From NCBI GenBank assembly GCA_900556975.1, contig USQZ01000002.1:8505-72504 (forward strand): DNA of 64,000 nt, written 5' to 3'. This DNA comes from an uncultured Clostridium sp. GTDB lineage: Bacteria; Bacillota; Clostridia; TANB77; CAG-508. This document shows positions 26,269 through 33,328 of the stretch, piece by piece (within the stretch, counting starts at the first letter, position 1; each line of letters opens with the position of its first letter). Both the position numbers and the translations under genes were made by a program. A model generated the notes under the pieces. The model was not told the origin of the DNA. It searched no databases and worked only from the letters and a program-made list of their open reading frames with translations.

Positions 26269-27897
26269 ATGAAAAAAATAACAAGCATAATTATAAAAAA
26301 TTCGAGGCGACAAGAAAAACAAGAAACAATAAAAGAAAAAATACTATCAGCAATAGCATTCTTAATAGTATTTTTATCATTAGCAATAACAATGATAGTA
26401 ACATCAATATATGTAACAAAAGAACTAGGCAAAATAAACCAAGAATACACATTTATAAACATATTGCTATTAATGAATTTCATAATATTATTTGGAAAAA
26501 GTATATTTGAAAGTTTGAATGCACTATACTTTTCAAAAGACTTAAAAATTTTATTGCGAATGCCAATAAAACCAAAAGATATAGTAAACGGAAAGCTAAT
26601 AAACATGATACTTTCCGAATATCAAATGGAAACAATAATGTTAGCAATACCAATGATAGTATACGGGATTTTAACAAAAGCAGGAGTGCTATTTTACGCA
26701 TACATGATAATAATATTAGCAATATTGCCAATAATTCCAATAGTAATAACATCAACAATAATTTCAATAATAATGAGATTTACTAACATAATAAAAAACA
26801 AAACAGAAGTAATGTATATAGCAATAATAGCATCACTAATAGCACTAGACTTATTATTTACAGGATTTAACCATAATATAAATTTCAGCATAGCAGAATT
26901 TAAAGAAACTGTTTTTAGAATGAACGGAATTTCAGAAGAGATAGCAAACAGATTCGTACTAATAAAACCAACAATGAGCACATTGCTAAATTACAATAAT
27001 ATAGTAGGACTTAGAAATTGCATTTTATATATTTTAGAAAGTATAGCTACATATATCATTGGAGTATTTATAATTTCTAAAGTATATTTAAAAGGTGCAA
27101 TAGGAACAACAATAAACAGTCAAAAAGAAAATAAAGCAAACAGAAAATTAACAATAGAAGATTTTAAAAAGAAAGATAAGAAAAAAGCATACTTATCAAA
27201 AGAAATAAAAGTAATAGCAAGAACCCCGATTTTTTGCATTCAATGCTTAATCATTCCAATAATCTATCCATTAACAATAATGATGGTTGTAGCAATTGCA
27301 GTAGTATTATCTAAACTAATAGGAGTTGATCTTGTATCAGATTTAATGAACAAAATGAACACATCACAAATGGCAATGATTTTTATTGCCGTTGGAGAAG
27401 TATTTTTTATGATGAATTTTTGTTCAATAATAGGAATATCAAAAGAAAGCAAATCTGCAATCTTAACAAAAACAATACCAATAGGATTCAAAACACAGTT
27501 TAATTTAAAAACATATTTAGGAAAAACAATGAATTTACTATCAGTATTAATAATAACATTTGCATATTTTCTAGCTACAAAAAATCCAGTTCAAACAATA
27601 GTAATGTTTGCAATTTTATATTTTTTAGATTCAATAGGAGAAAAAATAAAATTATATATTGATTCAAGAAAACCACAAATAGACTGGGATAACGAATATG
27701 CAATGATGAAACAAAACACGAATATAATGAACGTATTATTTAAAACTTTAATAACATTAGTAATATTATTTTTAATAAGTAAATTAATAATAAATCAATT
27801 TGCATATTTAATATCAATATTAATACTAAGCTTTATAGTAAATAGTTTTATAAATAATTATATTAGTAAAAATAAAATTTTTGAAAAAGTATATTAA
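26269..27897 (+). CDS. ABC exporter membrane subunit (about 12 helices)
   Basis: 542 residues from ATG 26269, eight bases after GAAGGA (ATG 26260 overlaps that site). About twelve hydrophobic helices arranged in two halves separated by a charged cytoplasmic loop (about 285-315, KENKANRKLTIEDFKKKDKK). Looks like the large single-chain ABC-2-type permeases found next to CcmA-like ATPases in Clostridia (compare B. subtilis-type EcsB/YthQ-like proteins). Substrate unknown. Together with 25288-26010 it would form a complete exporter. Confidence 0.8.
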   Translation: MKKITSIIIKNSRRQEKQETIKEKILSAIAFLIVFLSLAITMIVTSIYVTKELGKINQEYTFINILLLMNFIILFGKSIFESLNALYFSKDLKILLRMPIKPKDIVNGKLINMILSEYQMETIMLAIPMIVYGILTKAGVLFYAYMIIILAILPIIPIVITSTIISIIMRFTNIIKNKTEVMYIAIIASLIALDLLFTGFNHNINFSIAEFKETVFRMNGISEEIANRFVLIKPTMSTLLNYNNIVGLRNCILYILESIATYIIGVFIISKVYLKGAIGTTINSQKENKANRKLTIEDFKKKDKKKAYLSKEIKVIARTPIFCIQCLIIPIIYPLTIMMVVAIAVVLSKLIGVDLVSDLMNKMNTSQMAMIFIAVGEVFFMMNFCSIIGISKESKSAILTKTIPIGFKTQFNLKTYLGKTMNLLSVLIITFAYFLATKNPVQTIVMFAILYFLDSIGEKIKLYIDSRKPQIDWDNEYAMMKQNTNIMNVLFKTLITLVILFLISKLIINQFAYLISILILSFIVNSFINNYISKNKIFEKVY

Positions 27898-27950
27898 TTT
27901 GAAACCATAATAAAAGATGATTTGTTTTATAAGTAGAATGGAGGTAAAAC

Positions 27951-28433
27951 ATGCAAAATGAAATATATATAAAAGAAAAAATTGAGCAGTATTCTGATAT
28001 GGTATATAGAATAGCGCTAACCAGAACAGATACAATAGAAAATGCAGAAGATATATTCCAAGAAGTTTTTACAAAATTCAGCGAGAAATTACCAAGTTTC
28101 AAAGATGCTGAACATGAGAAAGCATGGTTTATTAGAGTCACAATAAACATGAGTAAAAATATGAAAAACACAGCATGGAATAGGAAAGTAGTAACATTAG
28201 ACGAAAATATAAAATTTGAAAACCAAGAGGAAAATGACATTTTTTCAATTGTATGTGAATTACCTGAAAACTATAAAACAGTTATATACCTATTTTATTA
28301 TGAAGGATATAAAGTAAAAGAAATTTCTAGCATCTTGAAAAAAAGAGAAGGAACAATAAAAACATGGCTTTTGCGAGCTAGAAATATTTTAAAAGAAAAG
28401 ATAAAAGGAGGTTTTGAAGATGAACAGGAATAA
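27951..28433 (+). CDS. ECF-type RNA polymerase sigma factor
   Basis: 160 residues. Region 2: YSDMVYRIALTRTDTIENAEDIFQEVF with the -10-contacting helix; region 4: LPENYKTVIYLFYYEGYKVKEIS followed by the recognition helix KKREGTIKTWLLRARNIL. No sigma regions 1 or 3, hence group 4. Its end overlaps the next gene by 14 bp, the usual layout of a sigma factor with its membrane anti-sigma partner. GGAGG ribosome site. Confidence 0.93.
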   Translation: MQNEIYIKEKIEQYSDMVYRIALTRTDTIENAEDIFQEVFTKFSEKLPSFKDAEHEKAWFIRVTINMSKNMKNTAWNRKVVTLDENIKFENQEENDIFSIVCELPENYKTVIYLFYYEGYKVKEISSILKKREGTIKTWLLRARNILKEKIKGGFEDEQE

Positions 28434-30372
28434 AGAAAATTACAAAAATGCAATTAATCAAATACATCCAAGTGAAGAACAAAAAAATCAGACATTTGAA
28501 AAAATCGTACAAAAGAAAAAATCAAAAAGAATTGCAATAACAAGATATGTAGCAGCATGTGCAGTATTTGCAATCTGTTTATCAGTAGGAGCATTCTATG
28601 TTAAAGAAAGACAAGTAACGAATCCAGTAGTAATTGACGAAAAACCACAAACAATTGCTAATGCAGAAAATGATTTACCAAGATTTAAAGATATGGAACA
28701 ATTGAAAGAAGTAATCAAGACAAAAGGTTCAAAAGACATATATAAAAATGCAAGATCAACATTAGAAATAGCAGATGCTACAACAACAGCAGATTCCACA
28801 ACAAATGAAGCTAAATACGATTATTCTCAAACTAATACACAAGTAGACAATGTTGATGAAGCAGATATTGTGAAAACAGATGGAAAATATATTTATTATG
28901 TAGCTCAAGAAAAAGTATATATAATAAATAGTGAAACTTTAAAACAAGAAAGTGTTATAACATTAGAATCAGATAAAGAAAAAATTTATCCATCAGAAAT
29001 ATATATAAACAAAAACAAATTAATTGTATTAGTAAACGGTAACATGGTAAAAACTATGCAAACCGATGTGGTATCAACTGATGATGAATATACAGAGAGA
29101 ATTAGTAGCAACTTAGAACAAATGGCAAGAGCGATTGTATATGACATTTCTGATAAAGAAAATCCTAAACAAGTAAGAGAAGTTGCAATAGACGGTTACT
29201 ATGTTAATTCAAGAATGATAGGAGATAATTTATATTTCATAAGTTCTAAAAATATATGGTATTATGATGGAATAAAAGATGATAATATCCTACCAATTGC
29301 AAGAGATACAGCAGTAAGTGAAGAAAATCAAAGAATTGATTGTACTAAAATTGCATATTTTGAAGGAACAAAAAATAATTTATTTACAATGGTAGCAGGA
29401 TTCAACACAGAAAAAAATGAACCAGCAACAACTGAAACATTTTATGGAGCAAGCGGAGAAGTATATGCAAGTGAAAACAACTTGTATATAGCATCAGTAG
29501 ATTATTCTTACAATGGATTCATAGAAAGAGAAAATTATAAAACAACTATATACAAATTTAATTTCGAAGAAGCAAAAATAAAATTACAATGCAAAACCGA
29601 AATGGAAGGAAACATAAATAACCAATTTTCTATAGACGAATATGACGGAAATCTTCGTGTAGCAACAACACTTGGAAGCGGAGATAAAACAGAAAATAGA
29701 TTATATATATATGATAAAGACTTGAATGAAATTGGTAAAATAGACAATATGGCCAATGGAGAGGAAATATATTCAGTAAGATTTATTGGAAAAGTTGGAT
29801 ATATAGTAACATTCAAAGAAATAGATCCACTATTTGTAATTGATTTATCAGACCCAACAAGACCAGAGATAAAAGGAGAATTAAAAATACCAGGATACAG
29901 CTCATACCTACATCCATATGACGAAACACATATTATAGGAATTGGCCATAATACAAAAACAAATCAGTATGGTGGAACACAAAATACTACAATGAAAATG
30001 TCAATGTTTGATGTATCTGATTTAGAAAATCCAAAAGAAATGTTTAGTGTAGACATAGGAAACAAATATGCATATTCAGAAATCACATCAAACCACAAAG
30101 CACTATTCTACAATAAAGCTAAAAATTTAATAGGCTTCCCAGTAACAATAACAAATTACAATACAACTAAAGAAGAGTTTGCATTATATACAATAGATTT
30201 AGAAAAAGGATTTGTCGAATACGGAAAAATTGAACAAAACAAAAAGGACTGGAGAACAAACATCAAGAGAGGAATTTATATAGGAGATAATTTCTATATA
30301 CTAGCAGAAACAAAAATTACAAAATATAATTTAGAAACACTTGAAAAGATAGATGAAATAAAATTAGATTAA
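28420..30372 (+). CDS. Membrane-anchored beta-propeller protein, probable anti-sigma factor
   Basis: 650 residues; ATG 28420 follows AAAAGGAGG and overlaps the sigma gene by 14 bp (translational coupling). A short cytoplasmic N-terminal segment (about 1-40, KENYKNAINQIHPSEEQKNQTFEKIVQKK) resembles the start of small anti-sigma proteins. One membrane helix (about 45-62) follows, then a linker and a large extracellular beta-propeller (about 135-650) of the PF09826 type: VDEADIVKTDGKYIYYV, then VYDISDKENPKQVREV, MFDVSDLENPKEM. Inference: it senses an envelope signal and holds the sigma factor. Confidence 0.82.
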   Translation: MNRNKENYKNAINQIHPSEEQKNQTFEKIVQKKKSKRIAITRYVAACAVFAICLSVGAFYVKERQVTNPVVIDEKPQTIANAENDLPRFKDMEQLKEVIKTKGSKDIYKNARSTLEIADATTTADSTTNEAKYDYSQTNTQVDNVDEADIVKTDGKYIYYVAQEKVYIINSETLKQESVITLESDKEKIYPSEIYINKNKLIVLVNGNMVKTMQTDVVSTDDEYTERISSNLEQMARAIVYDISDKENPKQVREVAIDGYYVNSRMIGDNLYFISSKNIWYYDGIKDDNILPIARDTAVSEENQRIDCTKIAYFEGTKNNLFTMVAGFNTEKNEPATTETFYGASGEVYASENNLYIASVDYSYNGFIERENYKTTIYKFNFEEAKIKLQCKTEMEGNINNQFSIDEYDGNLRVATTLGSGDKTENRLYIYDKDLNEIGKIDNMANGEEIYSVRFIGKVGYIVTFKEIDPLFVIDLSDPTRPEIKGELKIPGYSSYLHPYDETHIIGIGHNTKTNQYGGTQNTTMKMSMFDVSDLENPKEMFSVDIGNKYAYSEITSNHKALFYNKAKNLIGFPVTITNYNTTKEEFALYTIDLEKGFVEYGKIEQNKKDWRTNIKRGIYIGDNFYILAETKITKYNLETLEKIDEIKLD

Positions 30373-30389
30373 AATTATTGCAAAAGAAA

Positions 30390-30507
30390 GAACATTATAT
30401 TTATTTTTGAATGACGCGCAGTTTGAGAGTTTTTACCTAACCGACTAAACGAAGTTTAGTGGGCGGTAAAATCTCTTAGCAAGGAATAAAAAATAAATAT
30501 AATGTTC
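30390..30507 (+). repeat. Structured repeat, family A copy 1
   Basis: 118 bp. Perfect 19-bp complementary ends GAACATTATATTTATTTTT (30390-30408) and 30489-30507. Inside: module TTTTTGAATGACGCGCAG (30404-30421), stem GAGA..TTTTACC / GGTAAAA TCTC, hairpin ACTAAAC-GAA-GTTTAGT (30444-30460), and CTCTTAGCAAGGA on the 3' side. Copy 2 at 62868 has the same interior but quite different, still self-complementary, ends. Not a coding sequence. No T-tract for a terminator. Confidence 0.85.
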
Positions 30508-30525
30508 GTAATTTCATAGATTGAT

Positions 30526-30709
30526 ATAAAGAAACATCCATATTACATTTTTGAATCACCGCGCAGCGATCAAAGGAACGAAGCTTTGCTTCGCGACTGC
30601 GATTGAAGCATTCTACACGGTTTGAAAATAGAAATAATAAATTTCTATTTTCAAGAACCGAAGAATGCGCCAGCAAGGTGTGAAAAAATTAATATGAATG
30701 TTTCTTTAT
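30526..30709 (+). repeat. Structured repeat, family B copy 1
   Basis: 184 bp, 18 bp after A1. Ends pair over 20 bp with one mismatch (30526-30545 with 30690-30709). Module TTTTTGAATCACCGCGCAG; small hairpin CGAAGC-TTT-GCTTCG; a long composite hairpin with GCATTCT/AGAATGC (30608-30614 / 30662-30668), CGGTT/AACCG and a 13-bp stem TGAAAATAGAAAT / ATTTCTATTTTCA; then CAGCAAGGTGTGA. The 66-residue open frame on its minus strand is a by-product of the structure. Confidence 0.88.
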
Positions 30710-30727
30710 TATAATATTTTTTAGATA

Positions 30728-30756
30728 TTGATAATTAAAATCCAGTATGATATAAA
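30728..30756 (+). promoter_or_regulatory. Promoter of thyX
   Basis: TTGATA, 17-nt spacer, TATAAA, directly after repeat B1. Confidence 0.65.
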
Positions 30757-30789
30757 TTAGTAAATTATAAAAAAAGAGGTACAAAGATT

Positions 30790-32214
30790 ATGAAAGTTGA
30801 ATTATTAGGAAGTTGCAATCAAGAAGAACTAGAAAGAAGAATACAAACAGTAGCAGCAGCGGGAAAACTATCAAGATTTAAAGGAAACGTCTTTGAAGTA
30901 TTAGAAAGCTGTAATGATTACGAAAAAAATCTAAAATTAATAAAAAGAATAATAGGAATGGGACATAAATCAATAATAGAACACGATTACCTAGTATTTG
31001 CAGTATGTGACGTCACACCAATTATTGAACAAACAATCATAGGAAACAGACTAACATCATTCACTGTAAAATCAAGAAGAGAAGTAGACTTCAGAACAGT
31101 AGGCTACTATGTACCAGAATTTAGAGATGAAAACTTAGAAATCCATCCTAAAAATAAAGAATTAAAAGAAAAATATCAAGAACATATGAAATATTTATTT
31201 AATGCATATGGCGAAATAGTTGATAGTGGAGTAAGTGTTGAAGACGCAAGATTTATCTTACCATACAGTTATCACAGCAATTTAATTATGGGATTAGATG
31301 CAAGAGAATTAGAAAAAATGATAAATTCACTTAGATCAGGAAGACTAAGCAGAATTCAAGAACTAAAAGAATTAGGTGATAGATTATTTGAAATAGCAAA
31401 AGAAAAAGTTCCATACTTAACAGAAATGATAGAAAACGCAAACGTAAATTCTGAAAATCAATTTGAATATTTAGAAACAAATTCAAAAAGACCAGAAATA
31501 AAAATAATAGACAGACCAAGAATTTTATCACACACACCAAATGCAGATGATATTATAATCAAAAGTAATATTATGTATCATTATCAATGCTCTGAGCAAG
31601 AAGCAGAAAAGATTTTAAACGAATTAGAAGCAAAAGATGAAAAAGCAAGAGAAAAAATAATGGATAATATATTACACAAAGATGAATGTAGAGAACTAGA
31701 GCAAGTTAATTTTACTCTACAAATTCCTATTTCATTATCAATTCTAACTCATTTAACAAGACATAGAATGCACTCATTATTAGTTCCAGAATTTGTACCT
31801 TTATGGAACATGGAAAATTATATAACTCCTGCAACAGTTGAAGCAAGTGCTAATGAAATATATCAAGAAGCTGCTAGAAAGAATATAGAGATGTTTGAAT
31901 ATTTTAAATCAGAGAAGGTAGCTCAAGAAGATTTGATTTATTTCTACATCGGTGCACAAATGTTGAATGTTGTAACTACAATTGATGCAAGAAACTTAAA
32001 ATGGATTTTGAGATTACGTTGTTGTAACAAAGCTCAATGGCAAATTAGAAAAATTGCACAAGATATTGCTGGTCAAGTAAAGCAGATTGCTCCATTACTT
32101 GGTAAAGGTGTTGGTGCTACATGCATGACGGATCGTTATTGCGGTGAAGGAAGAGAGTGCTGTGGCTTGATTGACAAATTGTTAGAAGCAGATAAAAACT
32201 TATTGCAAAAATAA
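30790..32214 (+). CDS. thyX: FAD-dependent thymidylate synthase family, double-domain form
   Basis: 474 residues, about twice a normal ThyX, with two ThyX-like halves. The first half keeps NRLTSFTVKSRREVDF (about 95), aligned with the RHRxxSxNExSxR signature but with Gly-Asn for Arg-His. The second keeps LTRHRMHSLLVPEF (about 318), with RHR but a changed tail, and a C-terminal WILRLRCCNKAQWQIRKIA plus a Cys-rich end (GATCMTDRYCGEGRECCG). ThyX makes dTMP from dUMP with methylene-THF, NADPH and FAD. Family membership is clear; the split signature makes full activity uncertain. Flanked on both sides by B repeats. Confidence 0.85.
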   Translation: MKVELLGSCNQEELERRIQTVAAAGKLSRFKGNVFEVLESCNDYEKNLKLIKRIIGMGHKSIIEHDYLVFAVCDVTPIIEQTIIGNRLTSFTVKSRREVDFRTVGYYVPEFRDENLEIHPKNKELKEKYQEHMKYLFNAYGEIVDSGVSVEDARFILPYSYHSNLIMGLDARELEKMINSLRSGRLSRIQELKELGDRLFEIAKEKVPYLTEMIENANVNSENQFEYLETNSKRPEIKIIDRPRILSHTPNADDIIIKSNIMYHYQCSEQEAEKILNELEAKDEKAREKIMDNILHKDECRELEQVNFTLQIPISLSILTHLTRHRMHSLLVPEFVPLWNMENYITPATVEASANEIYQEAARKNIEMFEYFKSEKVAQEDLIYFYIGAQMLNVVTTIDARNLKWILRLRCCNKAQWQIRKIAQDIAGQVKQIAPLLGKGVGATCMTDRYCGEGRECCGLIDKLLEADKNLLQK

Positions 32215-32397
32215 AAAGAAAAATACATATTAAATTTTTGAATCACCGCGCAGCGTCCAAAGGAACGAAACGTAAGTGAAGTGACTGCGATTGAAGCATT
32301 CTACCCGGTTTGAAAATAGAAATAATAAATTTCTATTTTCAAGAACCGAAGAATGCGACAGCAAGGTGTGAGAAAATTAATATGTATTTTTCTTTTT
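32213..32397 (+). repeat. Structured repeat, family B copy 2
   Basis: 185 bp, beginning inside the thyX stop codon. Perfect 21-bp paired ends (32213-32233 with 32377-32397). Module TTTTTGAATCACCGCGCAG; composite hairpin GCATTCT (32296), CGGTT (32306), 13-bp stem (32311-32323 with 32329-32341), AACCG, AGAATGC; then CAGCAAGGTGTGA. Nearly identical to B1 through the hairpin but different in the small central hairpin and in the end stem. Confidence 0.88.
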
Positions 32398-32414
32398 GCT
32401 ACTGAAATTGGACA

Positions 32415-32444
32415 TAAAAAAACAACCCTTTTGAAAGAGTTGTT
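32415..32444 (-). terminator. Terminator of the cohesin gene
   Basis: On the minus strand: stem AACAACTCTTT / AAAGGGTTGTT followed by a T-run, just after the stop at 32457. Confidence 0.85.
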
Positions 32445-32456
32445 CTTCTTATTTTA

Positions 32457-33248
32457 TTATTTTTCTATTTTTTTATAATTTACAAATGATACTATTGCTA
32501 ATGTTAATACTGCTAACATTAATGGAACAATATAATCTGAAGCTCCTGTGTATGGCATGTTTTCATTATTTACTGTTGAACTATTAGAAACTTTTTGTAC
32601 ATTATTTGATACTGAACTATTGCTGTTTGAAATTGAATTTCTTGATGTACTGTTATTTGTTTGGTTCCTTGGTGAATTATTTGTATTGTTATTTGTTTCA
32701 TTTTGTGTGTCATTTGAAGTAGTGTTGTTATTGTTATTGTTATTATTATTATTTGTGTTTCCACCTATTGATGCTCCAATTCCGATATTTGTTGAGATAT
32801 CTGAAATTTTAACTGGATCATCTAGTGTAGAGTTTGCAGCTGATATTGAAACAAGTTGTATTGCAGCATTTGTTGCTGATGTGTTCTCCTTTACTTTGAA
32901 AGTAAATGTTGCAATGTCTTTATCAGTTGTGATTGCTTCTGCACTATCTATCACTAATTTTTTATTATCTTCATTATACGTAACTGTCCAGTTATCTAAG
33001 CCCTCTGATTTACTAAGTGTTAATATATCTGTATCAAATTTTAATGTTCCTACTACTCCGTTTATTCCTCCATCAACACTAATTCCTGATAGTTTAAGTG
33101 TTACTTTAACTTCAGATCCTTTTGTAACTTTTGAGTTATTTGGTGTTAATGATGCAGAGTATGAACCTGCAGCAAATGATTTACTAATCATTAATGCCAT
33201 TACTGTCAAAATAGTCAATAATGTGATTACAATTTTCTTTCTTTTCAT
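32457..33248 (-). CDS. Sortase-anchored surface protein with cohesin-like domain
   Basis: 263 residues. Signal peptide about 1-26 (SFAAGSY), then a cohesin-type domain (about 28-155): SLTPNNSKVTKGSEVKVTLK, GVVGTLKFDTDILTL, then IATFTFKVKENTS. A long Asn/Thr/Ser-rich linker (about 165-225) leads to NMPYTGASDY, a sortase signal of LPXTG type, followed by a hydrophobic helix and KKIEK. So it is exported and joined to the wall. AAAGGAG ribosome site and own promoter. The neighbouring protease carries a dockerin, the natural ligand of cohesins; pairing is inference. Confidence 0.88.
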   Translation of the reverse strand: MKRKKIVITLLTILTVMALMISKSFAAGSYSASLTPNNSKVTKGSEVKVTLKLSGISVDGGINGVVGTLKFDTDILTLSKSEGLDNWTVTYNEDNKKLVIDSAEAITTDKDIATFTFKVKENTSATNAAIQLVSISAANSTLDDPVKISDISTNIGIGASIGGNTNNNNNNNNNNTTSNDTQNETNNNTNNSPRNQTNNSTSRNSISNSNSSVSNNVQKVSNSSTVNNENMPYTGASDYIVPLMLAVLTLAIVSFVNYKKIEK

Positions 33249-33272
33249 TCAAATTTCTCCTTTACACACAAC

Positions 33273-33301
33273 ATTATAACTTTTTTTCTACATTACGTCA
33301 A
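33273..33301 (-). promoter_or_regulatory. Promoter of the cohesin gene
   Basis: On the minus strand: TTGACG, 17-nt spacer, TATAAT, between the protease stop and the cohesin start. The cohesin gene can thus be expressed above the level of the upstream surface genes. Confidence 0.75.
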
Positions 33302-33328
33302 CCCTTTTTCGTTATTTGTCAAATTTTG

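Noticed and set aside
30390..30507. Family A/B repeats as simple transcription terminators
   Set aside because: They lack T-tracts after the stem, are far larger than terminators, and share complex interiors; B2 may still stabilise thyX mRNA.
30476..30676. 66-residue minus-strand frame, similar to a 67-residue frame at 63050-63253 (both with SNRVECFNR)
   Set aside because: The similarity comes from the two B repeats they overlap; no ribosome site, and the compensatory changes follow base pairing, not codons.
32683..32760. Tandem ATT/GTT-type repeats that might suggest a microsatellite or CRISPR-like array
   Set aside because: They are the Asn-rich linker of the cohesin protein; no spacers.
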